Made by a program: the position numbers and the translations under genes
Part shown: positions 24,134 through 33,229 of the stretch, piece by piece
Position numbering within the stretch: the first letter of the stretch is position 1
How the letters are laid out: every line of letters begins with the position of its first letter
NCBI RefSeq assembly: GCF_023715415.1
Contig: NZ_JAMBOB010000017.1
Location: forward strand, 1 to 62,950
Length of the DNA: 62,950 nucleotides
From: Neobacillus niacini
Lineage (GTDB): Bacteria > Bacillota > Bacilli > Bacillales > Cytobacillaceae
Direction: 5' to 3'
The notes under the pieces: generated by a model
Databases searched by the model: none
Seen by the model: only the letters and a program-made list of their open reading frames with translations
What the model was told of the DNA's origin: nothing

Positions 24134-24557
24134 TTGATTCACCACCAATTTCTTCACGTTTTACAAACTTACATTTGATTGGAAGTTTGTGCATAGCAAG
24201 ACGTAGTGCCTCACGTGCTACTTCTTCAGAAACACCAGCGATTTCAAACATTACTTTACCTGGTTTAACAACAGCTACCCAACCTTCAGGTGCCCCTTTA
24301 CCAGAACCCATCCGCACCTCAAGAGGTTTTGCAGTATAAGGCTTATGTGGGAAGATTTTAATCCAAACTTTACCGCCACGTTTCATGTAACGAGTCATTG
24401 CAATACGGGCAGCTTCGATTTGGCGGTTTGTAATCCAAGAAGCTTCAGTTGCTTGTAAGCCGAATTCACCGAAAGTTACTTCAGTTCCACCTTTAGCGTT
24501 ACCACGCATTTTTCCACGGTGTTGACGGCGATATTTAACGCGTTTTGGCAATAACAT
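24123..24557 (-). CDS. rplP: 50S ribosomal protein L16
   Basis: L16 organises the A-site tRNA region of the large subunit and is needed for late assembly. The 144-residue protein begins MLLPKRVKYRRQHRGKMRGN and contains the conserved KVWIKIFPHKPYTAKPLEVR block. It is directly adjacent to rpsC (1-bp gap). Confidence 0.97.
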   Translation of the reverse strand: MLLPKRVKYRRQHRGKMRGNAKGGTEVTFGEFGLQATEASWITNRQIEAARIAMTRYMKRGGKVWIKIFPHKPYTAKPLEVRMGSGKGAPEGWVAVVKPGKVMFEIAGVSEEVAREALRLAMHKLPIKCKFVKREEIGGESNES

Positions 24558-24558
24558 A

Positions 24559-25215
24559 TTATTTGCCTCCTTCCGCAGGTTTCTTCTTAGTAGGAAGGAC
24601 TTCTCCCTTATAGATCCATACTTTTACGCCAAGCTTACCATAAGTAGTATCAGCTTCAGCATGAGCATAGTCGATATCAGCACGAAGTGTATGAAGTGGA
24701 ACAGTTCCTTCGCTATAGTGTTCTGAACGAGCAATATCTGCACCGCCAAGACGACCTGATACCATTGTTTTAATACCTTTAGCTCCTGCACGCATAGCAC
24801 GTTGGATAACTTGCTTTTGTGCACGACGGAAAGATACACGATTTTCTAATTGACGAGCAATATTTTCAGCAACTAGTTTCGCATCAAGATCAGCTCTTTT
24901 GATTTCAAGAATGTTGATGTGTACTCGTTTGCCAGTTAATTGATTTAAAGCTTTACGAAGTGCTTCAACTTCTGTACCGCCTTTACCGATAACCATACCA
25001 GGCTTAGCAGTATGAACAGTTACATTCACACGGTTTGCAGCACGTTCGATTTCAACTTTAGATACAGAAGCATCCTTCAAACGTTTCGTGATGTACTCAC
25101 GAATTTTAAGGTCTTCGTGTAAAAGATCAGCGAAGTCTTTACCTGCGTACCACTTAGATTCCCAATCTTTGATGATACCGATACGCAAACCGACTGGATT
25201 TACTTTTTGACCCAC
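24559..25215 (-). CDS. rpsC: 30S ribosomal protein S3
   Basis: S3 lines the mRNA entry tunnel. The 218-residue protein has a type II KH domain with GMVIGKGGTEVEALRK (about 73-88) and a C-terminal domain (GRLGGADIARSEHYSEGTVP). AAGGAGGG precedes the ATG. It follows rplV by 3 bp. Confidence 0.97.
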   Translation of the reverse strand: MGQKVNPVGLRIGIIKDWESKWYAGKDFADLLHEDLKIREYITKRLKDASVSKVEIERAANRVNVTVHTAKPGMVIGKGGTEVEALRKALNQLTGKRVHINILEIKRADLDAKLVAENIARQLENRVSFRRAQKQVIQRAMRAGAKGIKTMVSGRLGGADIARSEHYSEGTVPLHTLRADIDYAHAEADTTYGKLGVKVWIYKGEVLPTKKKPAEGGK

Positions 25216-25218
25216 AGA

Positions 25219-25560
25219 TTATCCCTCCTTCTTTTCTGATAGAACGATTGTGATGTGGCTTGTGCGTTTGTTAATTTGGCTTGCACGACCCATTGCACGA
25301 GGACGGAAACGTTTCAACGTTGGTCCTTCATCTACAAAAGCTTGAGTAACTACCAAGCTATTAACGTCCATTTCATAATTGTGCTCGGCATTTGCCATAG
25401 CAGATTTCAATACTTTTTCAACGATTGGAGAAGCAAACTTTGGTGTGTGATTTAAAATCGACACCGCTTCACCAACTTGCTTTCCTCGAATTAGATCTAC
25501 GACTAAACGTGCTTTACGAGGAGCAATACGAACTGTTCTTGCAACAGCTTTAGCTTGCAT
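25219..25560 (-). CDS. rplV: 50S ribosomal protein L22
   Basis: L22 lines the exit tunnel with a long beta-hairpin, here around FVDEGPTLKRFRPRAMGRAS (about 74-93). The hairpin has its normal length, so there is no sign of macrolide-resistance deletions. The 113-residue protein starts MQAKAVARTVRIAPRKARLV. GAGGAGGG precedes the ATG. Confidence 0.97.
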   Translation of the reverse strand: MQAKAVARTVRIAPRKARLVVDLIRGKQVGEAVSILNHTPKFASPIVEKVLKSAMANAEHNYEMDVNSLVVTQAFVDEGPTLKRFRPRAMGRASQINKRTSHITIVLSEKKEG

Positions 25561-25577
25561 TTGGATGCCCTCCTCTC

Positions 25578-25856
25578 TTAACGTCTGGTTTTCTTATCAT
25601 CATTACCATGGCCTTTGTAAGCACGAGTTGGAGCAAATTCTCCAAGCTTGTGTCCTACCATGTCTTCAGTAACATATACAGGCACATGTTTGCGACCATC
25701 ATAAACAGCGATAGTGTGGCCGATAAATTGTGGGAAGATCGTAGAACGACGTGACCAAGTTTTTACAACTTGCTTACCTTCAGTTTCATTTAACTTTTCG
25801 ATCTTAACCATTAAATGATCATCAACAAATGGTCCTTTTTTAAGGCTGCGACCCAT
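25578..25856 (-). CDS. rpsS: 30S ribosomal protein S19
   Basis: S19 in the 30S head contacts S13 and the inter-subunit bridge. The 92-residue protein begins MGRSLKKGPFVDDHLMVKIE and has the HNGRKHVPV-type segment as YDGRKHVPVYVTEDMVGHKL. GGGAGG precedes the ATG. Confidence 0.97.
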   Translation of the reverse strand: MGRSLKKGPFVDDHLMVKIEKLNETEGKQVVKTWSRRSTIFPQFIGHTIAVYDGRKHVPVYVTEDMVGHKLGEFAPTRAYKGHGNDDKKTRR

Positions 25857-25916
25857 GGATGAACCTCCCTTCGTGATTGTTCTACGGCTCGTTCTTTGAA
25901 CCGTAGTTCAACCCCG

Positions 25917-26747
25917 TTATTTTTTACGACGACGTACAATAAACTTATCTGATTTATTCTTTTTCTTACGAGTTTTGAATCCAAGAGTTGGTTTACCCCA
26001 TGGAGACATTGGTGACTTACGTCCGATTGGTGAACGTCCTTCACCACCACCGTGTGGGTGATCATTAGGGTTCATTACAGATCCACGTACTGTTGGGCGT
26101 TTGCCTAACCAGCGTGAGCGTCCTGCTTTACCAATGTTGATAAGTTCGTGTTGTTCGTTACCTACTTGACCGATTGTAGCACGGCACTCAGCAAGAATCA
26201 TTCGAACTTCACCAGAATTCAAACGTACAAGTACGTATTTTCCTTCTTTACCTAAAACCTGTGCAGATGTACCAGCAGAACGAACCAATTGGCCGCCTTT
26301 ACCAGGTTTTAATTCGATGTTGTGTACTACAGTACCAACAGGGATGTTTACTAATGGTAATGCATTACCTACTTTAATATCTGCCTCTGGGCCAGACATT
26401 ACTTCCATACCTACTACTAGGTTTTTTGGAGCTAGGATATAACGCTTTTCACCATCTACATAATTGATTAATGCAATATTTGCGGAACGGTTTGGATCGT
26501 ACTCGATAGTGGCAACGCGTCCAGGAATGCCATCTTTGTTACGTTTAAAATCAATGATACGGTATGAACGCTTATGGCCGCCACCTTGATGACGAACAGT
26601 TAACTTACCTTGGTTATTACGGCCGCCTTTTCTCTTTAATGGAGCTAATAGAGATTTTTCTGGTGTGCTAGTTGTGATTTCAGCGAAATCAGAAACTGTC
26701 ATACCGCGACGACCATTAGAGGTAGGTTTGTACTTTTTAATCGCCAT
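25917..26747 (-). CDS. rplB: 50S ribosomal protein L2
   Basis: L2 is needed for subunit association and supports the peptidyl-transferase centre. The 276-residue protein has the central KAGRSRWLGKRPTVRG and MNPNDHPHGGGEGRSP, carrying the conserved His of the family, and a basic end (TRKKKNKSDKFIVRRRKK). GGAGGG precedes the ATG. Confidence 0.98.
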   Translation of the reverse strand: MAIKKYKPTSNGRRGMTVSDFAEITTSTPEKSLLAPLKRKGGRNNQGKLTVRHQGGGHKRSYRIIDFKRNKDGIPGRVATIEYDPNRSANIALINYVDGEKRYILAPKNLVVGMEVMSGPEADIKVGNALPLVNIPVGTVVHNIELKPGKGGQLVRSAGTSAQVLGKEGKYVLVRLNSGEVRMILAECRATIGQVGNEQHELINIGKAGRSRWLGKRPTVRGSVMNPNDHPHGGGEGRSPIGRKSPMSPWGKPTLGFKTRKKKNKSDKFIVRRRKK

Positions 26748-26777
26748 TTTATTCCCTCCTCTTCTTGTTAGTTTTTA

Positions 26778-27062
26778 TTATGCTTCAAAGAATTCGATTT
26801 CTTTGCTATCAGCAGTTAGTTTCACAATAGCTTTACGACGTTTGTTTGTGTAACCACCGAATTTACCCATGCGCTTGAATTTACCTTTATAGTTCATGAT
26901 GTTAACTTTTTCAACTTCAACGCCAAAGATCTCAACAATCGCATCTTTAACTTGAGTTTTGTTAGCTCTCACATCAACTTCAAACGTATATTTCTTTTCA
27001 GACATTAGGTCAGTAGAACGTTCAGTGATAACGGGGCGCTTAATGATATCGCGTGCATCCAT
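26778..27062 (-). CDS. rplW: 50S ribosomal protein L23
   Basis: L23 is the main docking site for trigger factor and SRP at the tunnel exit. The 94-residue protein starts MDARDIIKRPVITERSTDLM and contains the GKFKRMGKFGGYTNKRRKA block. Its ATG overlaps the rplD stop by one base. Confidence 0.97.
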   Translation of the reverse strand: MDARDIIKRPVITERSTDLMSEKKYTFEVDVRANKTQVKDAIVEIFGVEVEKVNIMNYKGKFKRMGKFGGYTNKRRKAIVKLTADSKEIEFFEA

Positions 27063-27685
27063 TATGCAAGCACCTCCTCTACTTTTTCAACTGCAGCTTT
27101 CGTCATGATTAATTTATCATGATTTACAACATCAAGAACATTGATTCCGTCAGCTGTTACAACTGTTACACCAGGAATGTTACGAGCAGAAAGTGCTACA
27201 TTTTCATCAAGGTCAGCAGTAACGATAAGTGCCTTCTTCTCAACAGAAAGTCCACCTAATACTGTTTTGAAATCTTTTGTTTTTGGAGCATCGAAAGCAA
27301 GGCTTTCTAATACTAATACATTTTCTTCTAACACTTTAGAAGAAAGTGCTGATTTAATCGCTAAGCGACGTACCTTTTTAGGTAATTTGTAGCTGTAGCT
27401 GCGTGGAGTTGGTCCAAATACAGTACCACCTCCGCGCCATTGTGGAGAACGGATAGACCCTTGACGAGCACGACCAGTTCCTTTTTGACGCCATGGTTTA
27501 CGTCCACCGCCGCGTACTTCAGAACGAACTTTTACTTTATGAGTTCCTTGACGTAAAGAAGCTCTTTGCATAACAATCGCTTCGAATAATACGTGTTGGT
27601 TAGGCTCGATACCAAATACTGATTCATTAAGTTCGATTTCACCAACTTGTGATCCGTTTTGGTTAAATAATGAAACTTTAGGCAT
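27062..27685 (-). CDS. rplD: 50S ribosomal protein L4
   Basis: L4 forms part of the tunnel constriction through its long loop (KPWRQKGTGRARQGSIRSPQ, about 63-82). The 207-residue protein ends in the typical AVEKVEEVLA. AGGAGG lies before the ATG. It overlaps rplW by one base; no loop mutations typical of macrolide resistance are apparent. Confidence 0.97.
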   Translation of the reverse strand: MPKVSLFNQNGSQVGEIELNESVFGIEPNQHVLFEAIVMQRASLRQGTHKVKVRSEVRGGGRKPWRQKGTGRARQGSIRSPQWRGGGTVFGPTPRSYSYKLPKKVRRLAIKSALSSKVLEENVLVLESLAFDAPKTKDFKTVLGGLSVEKKALIVTADLDENVALSARNIPGVTVVTADGINVLDVVNHDKLIMTKAAVEKVEEVLA

Positions 27686-27714
27686 TCTTTTGCTCCTCCT
27701 TTCTTATGAAGATA

Positions 27715-28341
27715 TTACGCTTTTACCGCACTTTTAATCTTTAATAAAGCTTTTTTAGGTCCTGGAACATTACCTTTAATTAATAGTAAGTTACGTTCAA
27801 CATCAACCTTAACGATTTCAAGATTTTGAACAGTAATTTGTTCTCCACCCATACGTCCTGGTAATAATTTACCTTTGAATACGCGGTTTGGAGCAACAGG
27901 TCCCATTGAACCTGGACGACGGTGATAACGTGAACCGTGAGCCATCGGGCCGCGTGATTGTCCGTGACGCTTGATTACGCCTTGGAAACCTTTACCCTTT
28001 GAGATTCCTGTTACATCTACTACATCGCCTGCAGCGAAAATATCAACTTTGACTTCTTGACCAACTTCATATCCTGTTACGTCCACCCCGCGGAATTCGC
28101 GAACGAAGCGCTTAGGATTAGTGTTTGCCTTAGCAACATGCCCTTTTTCTGGTTTGTTAGCTAACTTTTCACGTTTGTCTTCAAAACCAACTTGAACAGC
28201 TTCGTAACCGTCGCTTTCAACTGATTTCTTTTGAAGTACTACGTTTTGAGCAGCTTCTACTACAGTAACTGGGATTAAATTGCCGTTTTCAGCAAATACT
28301 TGAGTCATACCAATCTTTCTTCCTAAGATTCCTTTGGTCAT
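27715..28341 (-). CDS. rplC: 50S ribosomal protein L3
   Basis: L3 is a primary assembly protein that reaches close to the peptidyl-transferase centre with the loop around GVIKRHGQSRGPMAHGSRYH (about 120-139). The 208-residue protein starts MTKGILGRKIGMTQVF. AGGAGGTG precedes the ATG; it is 40 bp after rpsJ. Confidence 0.97.
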   Translation of the reverse strand: MTKGILGRKIGMTQVFAENGNLIPVTVVEAAQNVVLQKKSVESDGYEAVQVGFEDKREKLANKPEKGHVAKANTNPKRFVREFRGVDVTGYEVGQEVKVDIFAAGDVVDVTGISKGKGFQGVIKRHGQSRGPMAHGSRYHRRPGSMGPVAPNRVFKGKLLPGRMGGEQITVQNLEIVKVDVERNLLLIKGNVPGPKKALLKIKSAVKA

Positions 28342-28381
28342 TTAAGTCACACCTCCTATAGAATTTGTTTATTTATTTTTA

Positions 28382-28690
28382 CTAAAGTTTAATTTCGATA
28401 TCTACACCAGATGGTAAATCTAAACGCATCAACGCATCAACTGTTTGTGGAGTTGGGTTAACGATGTCGATTAGACGCTTATGTGTTCTCATTTCGAACT
28501 GCTCACGAGAATCTTTGTACTTATGCACCGCACGAAGAATCGTGTAGATTGACTTTTCAGTCGGTAGTGGAATCGGACCAGAAACGGCTGCACCTGAACG
28601 CTTTGCTGTTTCAACGATTTTCTCTGCAGACTGATCAAGAATTCTGTGATCATAAGCTTTTAAACGGATACGAATCTTTTGTTTTGCCAT
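28382..28690 (-). CDS. rpsJ: 30S ribosomal protein S10
   Basis: S10 of the 30S head, also the NusE component of antitermination complexes (NusB-S10). The 102-residue protein starts MAKQKIRIRLKAYDHRILDQ and contains RTHKRLIDIVNPTPQTVDAL. AAGGAGGG precedes the ATG. It is the first gene of the S10-spc-alpha transcript, which then continues without an obvious terminator to rplQ. Confidence 0.98.
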   Translation of the reverse strand: MAKQKIRIRLKAYDHRILDQSAEKIVETAKRSGAAVSGPIPLPTEKSIYTILRAVHKYKDSREQFEMRTHKRLIDIVNPTPQTVDALMRLDLPSGVDIEIKL

Positions 28691-28747
28691 TATTTTCCCT
28701 CCTTTATTCGCCTATTTTAAAAATAGACATTCTCAGTGAAAATTTCC

Positions 28748-28781
28748 CACACACTCGCCATGGCAAAGCGGCCGGGTGTGT
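28748..28781 (-). other. hairpin in the S10 operon leader
   Basis: In the roughly 130-nt leader between the proximal promoter and rpsJ, ACACAC (28781-28776 read on the minus strand) pairs with GTGTGT (28754-28749), with GGCC/GGC pairing inside. Only a short T-tract follows, so a leader fold or weak attenuator is possible. Confidence 0.4.
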
Positions 28782-28824
28782 CAGCAACCTTTCACATCAT
28801 CGCAGTCAAAGACCAACATTGTCT

Positions 28825-28853
28825 ATTATACATAACATATTAGGCTAACGCAA
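28825..28853 (-). promoter_or_regulatory. S10 operon promoter, proximal (sigma-A)
   Basis: TTGCGT (28853-28848), a 17-nt spacer and the perfect -10 TATAAT (28830-28825), with TG-type upstream bases, on the minus strand. Transcription would begin near 28818. Confidence 0.8.
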
Positions 28854-28899
28854 CAATTTTTTAAAATTTCTTTTCGGTTACGTCTAGCACACTTTTATT

Positions 28900-28928
28900 A
28901 TTATAGCGACCAGTCTATATAATTACAA
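28900..28928 (-). promoter_or_regulatory. S10 operon promoter, distal (sigma-A)
   Basis: TTGTAA (28928-28923), a 17-nt spacer and TATAAT (28905-28900), 75 nt upstream of the proximal promoter. The spacing between the two is about the same as between the two rrn promoters at the left end. Confidence 0.75.
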
Positions 28929-29019
28929 TAGAAAATGTCATTCTCCAAAAATAACCTTTAATAACGCTATATAAACTGAAAATTATATGAGTTCTATTTA
29001 TATAGAAGAAACTCGTTTT

Positions 29020-29195
29020 TTCACTTCGTTGTCATTCGCTTATTGATAGCAAATTCGGTGATTTTCTAGCGAGGTTTTGGTCTTTATCGAGTTGATGATG
29101 ACACTTTTGATGAATTCCTAACTAGGTTTTGGTCTTCATTCAGTTGATGATGACACTTTCATCAAATTCCTATCAGGTTTTGATTTCCATTCTCA
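29020..29195. repeat. tandem repeat array, unit about 52 bp
   Basis: Copies begin with AGGTTTTGGTCTT at 29072 and 29124 (52 bp apart), and a partial copy AGGTTTTGATTTCC starts at 29175 (51 bp on). The central segment GTTGATGATGACACTTT is identical in the first two. A more diverged copy may precede them from about 29020. The array lies between the tuf terminator and the S10 promoters. The gap 28929-29019 is AT-rich with no gene. Confidence 0.75.
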
Positions 29196-29218
29196 TGAAT
29201 CCATATATTCAAGACAAT

Positions 29219-29258
29219 AAAAAAAGCAGCTGGATCGTCATCCAGCCGCTTTTTATAT
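29219..29258 (-). terminator. terminator of the str operon after tuf
   Basis: On the minus strand AGCGGCTGGA pairs with TCCAGCTGCT around a TGACGA loop, followed by TTTTTTTATTG. It begins about 15 nt past the tuf stop. Confidence 0.9.
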
Positions 29259-29272
29259 AACTGATTTTTAAA

Positions 29273-30460
29273 TTATTCAGTGATAGTTGTGATTGAACCT
29301 GAACCTACAGTACGTCCGCCTTCACGGATAGAGAACTTTGTACCTTCTTCGATTGCTACTGGAGCAATAAGTTCAACGATCATTTCAATGTGATCGCCAG
29401 GCATAACCATTTCTACGCCTTCTGGAAGATTACAAATACCAGTAATATCAGAAGTACGGAAATAGAATTGTGGACGGTAGTTAGTGAAGAATGGAGTGTG
29501 ACGTCCACCTTCTTCTTTTGATAAAACGTAAACTTGTGCTTTGAACTTTGTGTGTGGAGTGATTGATTTCGGCTTAGCCAATACTTGACCACGCTCGATA
29601 TCTTCACGCGCTACACCACGAAGTAATGCACCAATGTTGTCTCCAGCTTCTGCAAAGTCAAGAAGCTTACGGAACATTTCTACACCTGTTACAGTAGTAG
29701 ATTTTGGCTCTTCAGTGAAACCTACGATCTCAACTACGTCACCAACTTTAACTACTCCACGCTCTACACGTCCAGTAGCAACTGTTCCACGGCCAGTGAT
29801 TGAGAATACATCCTCAACAGGCATCATGAACGGCTTGTCAGTGTCACGAGTTGGTGTTGGAATCCATTCATCAACTGCGTTCATTAGTTCAAAGATTTTT
29901 TCTTCCCATGCTGATTCGCCTTCTAATGCTTTAAGAGCAGAACCTTTGATAACTGGAGTGTCATCGCCAGGGAAATCGTATTCAGATAATAGGTCACGAA
30001 TTTCCATTTCTACTAATTCAAGAAGTTCTTCGTCATCAACCATATCACACTTGTTCATGAATACAACAAGGTAAGGTACACCTACTTGACGAGAAAGAAG
30101 AATGTGTTCACGAGTTTGTGGCATTGGACCATCAGTTGCAGAAACAACTAGGATACCGCCGTCCATTTGAGCAGCACCAGTGATCATGTTTTTAACATAG
30201 TCAGCGTGTCCTGGGCAGTCAACGTGTGCATAGTGACGAGCATCAGTTTCATACTCAACGTGTGCAGTGGAGATTGTGATTCCACGTTCTTTTTCTTCTG
30301 GAGCACCATCAATTTGATCATAAGCACGAGCTTCTGCTTTACCTGATTTAGCAAGTACAGAAGTGATTGCAGCTGTTAGAGTTGTTTTACCGTGGTCAAC
30401 GTGACCAATTGTACCAATGTTAACGTGTGGCTTTGAACGGTCGAATTTAGCTTTACCCAT
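29273..30460 (-). CDS. tuf: elongation factor Tu
   Basis: EF-Tu delivers aminoacyl-tRNA to the ribosomal A site as a GTP complex. The 395-residue protein has G1 GHVDHGKT (19-26), G3 DCPGHADYV, G4 NKCDMVDD and the domain II/III blocks of the family. AGGAGG precedes the ATG. It is the last gene of the str operon, with a 127-bp leader after fusA that contains a strong hairpin. Confidence 0.98.
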   Translation of the reverse strand: MGKAKFDRSKPHVNIGTIGHVDHGKTTLTAAITSVLAKSGKAEARAYDQIDGAPEEKERGITISTAHVEYETDARHYAHVDCPGHADYVKNMITGAAQMDGGILVVSATDGPMPQTREHILLSRQVGVPYLVVFMNKCDMVDDEELLELVEMEIRDLLSEYDFPGDDTPVIKGSALKALEGESAWEEKIFELMNAVDEWIPTPTRDTDKPFMMPVEDVFSITGRGTVATGRVERGVVKVGDVVEIVGFTEEPKSTTVTGVEMFRKLLDFAEAGDNIGALLRGVAREDIERGQVLAKPKSITPHTKFKAQVYVLSKEEGGRHTPFFTNYRPQFYFRTSDITGICNLPEGVEMVMPGDHIEMIVELIAPVAIEEGTKFSIREGGRTVGSGSITTITE

Positions 30461-30501
30461 TAGGAAAGTCCTCCTTTAATATATAAAAGTTAAGTATATT
30501 T

Positions 30502-30545
30502 ATGGAAACTGTAAATCAGGGTTGTCCCAATTTCACAGTTTCCAT
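30502..30545 (-). other. hairpin in the fusA-tuf gap
   Basis: Minus strand ATGGAAACTGT (about 30545-30535) pairs with ACAGTTTCCAT (about 30512-30502), enclosing a 22-nt loop with further GGG/CCC pairing. There is no T-run. It probably shapes the tuf leader (stability or processing) and may separate tuf output from fusA. Confidence 0.55.
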
Positions 30546-30587
30546 TCTTACATAAGTAGTTATACTTTATTAAAAGGTGAAAATCAA

Positions 30588-32669
30588 TTATTCACCTTTA
30601 TTTTTTTTGATAATTTCTTCAGAAACAGATTTTGGTACTTCTTCATAGTGATCAAAGTGCATAGAGAATACTCCACGACCTTGTGTACTTGAACGAAGTG
30701 CAGTTGCATAACCAAACATTTCTGAAAGTGGAACTTGTGCACGAACAACTTGTGCGTTACCACGAGCTTCCATTCCCTCAACACGACCACGGCGCGCAGT
30801 GATTTGACCCATAATATCTCCAAGATACTCTTCAGGGATTACAACTTCAACCCTCATCATAGGTTCTAGGATAACAGGTTTACACTTAGAAGCCGCGTTT
30901 TTAAGTGCCATAGATGCAGCAATCTTAAACGCCATCTCGGATGAATCGACATCATGGTAAGAACCATCAAATAATCTAGCTTTAATATCAACTAATGGAT
31001 ATCCAGCAAGAACTCCACGATTCAAGGAATCTTCAAGACCAGCTTGAACTGCTGGGATGTATTCACGAGGAACAACACCACCAACGATACCGTTTACGAA
31101 TTCGAAGCCTTTACCTTCATCATTAGGAGAGAACTCAATCCAAACATGGCCATATTGTCCACGTCCACCGGATTGACGTGCGAATTTACCTTCTACTTGT
31201 GCAGAAGCGCGGAACGTTTCACGGTAGGCAACTTGTGGAGCACCTACGTTTGCTTCCACTTTAAATTCACGACGCATACGATCTACTAAGATATCAAGGT
31301 GAAGCTCTCCCATACCAGCAATGATAACCTGTCCAGTTTCCTGGTCAGTATGTGCACGGAAGGTTGGATCTTCTTCTTGAAGCTTTTGTAATGCAGTTGT
31401 CATTTTATCTTGGTCAGCTTTTGACTTTGGTTCAACAGAAAGTTGAATTACAGGTTCAGGGAAGTTCATTGACTCAAGAATAACAAGGTTCTTATCATCA
31501 CAAAGCGTGTCTCCAGTAGTTGTATCTTTCAAACCAACAGCTGCAGCAATGTCACCAGCAAAAACTTTTGAAATTTCTTGACGGCTGTTTGCATGCATTT
31601 GTAGGATACGTCCAACACGTTCACGTTTTCCTTTAGTTGAGTTCTGAACATATGATCCAGATTCTAAAGTACCAGAGTAAACACGGAAGAACGTTAATTT
31701 ACCAACATAAGGGTCAGTCATAACTTTAAACGCAAGAGCTGCGAACGGCTCTTCATCACTTGAGTGACGTTCAAGAACTTCATCATCATCATCAGGAGCA
31801 TGGCCCTTGATTGCAGGAACATCTAATGGAGATGGAAGATAATCAATAACTGCATCTAACATTAACTGTACACCTTTGTTTTTGAAAGCAGATCCACAAA
31901 TAACAGGATAGAATTCAACATTTACAGTACCTTTACGAATAGCTGCTTTGAGCTCTTCTTTAGTGATTTCTTCACCGCCAAGGTATTTTTCTGTTAATTC
32001 TTCATCTAGTTCTGCTACTGCTTCAACTAACTTTTCACGCCATTCTTCAGCTAAATCACGGTAATCTTCTGGGATTTCACCAATCTCAATGTCAGTACCT
32101 AAATCGTTACTGTAGAACACTGCATGCATTTCTACAAGGTCAATGATTGCTGAGAATTGATCTTCAGCACCGATTGGAATCTGAATTGGGTGTGCATTAG
32201 CTTGCAAGCGTTCATGTAATGTTTTTACAGAATACAAGAAGTCTGCACCGATTTTGTCCATTTTGTTTACAAATACTACACGTGGTACACCGTAAGTTGT
32301 TGCTTGACGCCAAACTGTTTCAGTTTGAGGTTCAACACCAGACTGTGCATCAAGTACAGCTACCGCACCATCAAGTACTCTTAGTGAACGTTCAACTTCA
32401 ACTGTGAAGTCTACGTGTCCTGGAGTATCGATGATGTTTACGCGGTGGCCTTTCCATTGTGCAGTTGTTGCTGCGGATGTAATAGTGATTCCGCGTTCTT
32501 GTTCTTGCTCCATCCAGTCCATCTGAGAAGCACCTTCATGTGTTTCACCGATTTTATGAATCTTACCAGTGTAATAAAGGACACGCTCAGTGGTCGTCGT
32601 TTTACCGGCATCAATGTGTGCCATGATACCGATATTACGAGTGTTTGCTAAGGAGAACTCTCTTGCCAT
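30588..32669 (-). CDS. fusA: elongation factor G
   Basis: EF-G drives translocation and, with RRF, ribosome recycling. The 693-residue protein has G1 AHIDAGKT (17-24), G3 DTPGHVDFT, G4 NKMDKIGAD, and the GGRGQYGHVWIEF block of domain IV. AAGGAGAAAG precedes the ATG. It lies 47 bp after rpsG in the str operon. Confidence 0.98.
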   Translation of the reverse strand: MAREFSLANTRNIGIMAHIDAGKTTTTERVLYYTGKIHKIGETHEGASQMDWMEQEQERGITITSAATTAQWKGHRVNIIDTPGHVDFTVEVERSLRVLDGAVAVLDAQSGVEPQTETVWRQATTYGVPRVVFVNKMDKIGADFLYSVKTLHERLQANAHPIQIPIGAEDQFSAIIDLVEMHAVFYSNDLGTDIEIGEIPEDYRDLAEEWREKLVEAVAELDEELTEKYLGGEEITKEELKAAIRKGTVNVEFYPVICGSAFKNKGVQLMLDAVIDYLPSPLDVPAIKGHAPDDDDEVLERHSSDEEPFAALAFKVMTDPYVGKLTFFRVYSGTLESGSYVQNSTKGKRERVGRILQMHANSRQEISKVFAGDIAAAVGLKDTTTGDTLCDDKNLVILESMNFPEPVIQLSVEPKSKADQDKMTTALQKLQEEDPTFRAHTDQETGQVIIAGMGELHLDILVDRMRREFKVEANVGAPQVAYRETFRASAQVEGKFARQSGGRGQYGHVWIEFSPNDEGKGFEFVNGIVGGVVPREYIPAVQAGLEDSLNRGVLAGYPLVDIKARLFDGSYHDVDSSEMAFKIAASMALKNAASKCKPVILEPMMRVEVVIPEEYLGDIMGQITARRGRVEGMEARGNAQVVRAQVPLSEMFGYATALRSSTQGRGVFSMHFDHYEEVPKSVSEEIIKKNKGE

Positions 32670-32716
32670 GGGTCTTTCTCCTTTCTAGTGTGAAAGTTTT
32701 TATAATAAAGGTAATT

Positions 32717-33187
32717 CTACCAACGATAGTGAGCAAACGCTTTGTTTGCTTCTGCCATTTTGTGTGTATCTTCACGCTTTTTAACAGATGCTCCAGCATT
32801 GTTAGCTGCATCCATGATTTCGTTAGCTAAACGCTCTTCCATAGTTTTTTCTCCACGAAGACGCGCATAGTTAACTAACCAACGAAGACCAAGAGTTGTA
32901 CGACGATCAGGACGCACCTCTACTGGTACTTGGTAGTTCGCTCCACCTACTCGGCGTGCTCTTACCTCAAGTACTGGCATAATATTCTTCATAGCTGCTT
33001 CAAAAATTTCCATTGGTTCTTTACCAGAACGTTCACGGATTGTTTCGAATGCAGAGTAAAGAATTTCTTGTGATTTACCTCTTTTACCGTCAACCATCAT
33101 TTTGTTGATTAGACGAGTAACTAATTTTGAATTGTAAAGTGGATCTGGTAACACGTCTCTTTTTGCTACAGGACCTTTACGTGGCAT
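32717..33187 (-). CDS. rpsG: 30S ribosomal protein S7
   Basis: S7 nucleates assembly of the 30S head and touches mRNA/tRNA at the E site. The 156-residue protein begins MPRKGPVAKRDVLPDPLYNS and contains VRARRVGGANYQVPVEVRPD. AGGAGG precedes the ATG. It follows rpsL by 42 bp. Confidence 0.98.
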   Translation of the reverse strand: MPRKGPVAKRDVLPDPLYNSKLVTRLINKMMVDGKRGKSQEILYSAFETIRERSGKEPMEIFEAAMKNIMPVLEVRARRVGGANYQVPVEVRPDRRTTLGLRWLVNYARLRGEKTMEERLANEIMDAANNAGASVKKREDTHKMAEANKAFAHYRW

Positions 33188-33229
33188 TTAATTTCCTCCT
33201 TTCAAACAGGCTTTCTATTTATACTGTTA

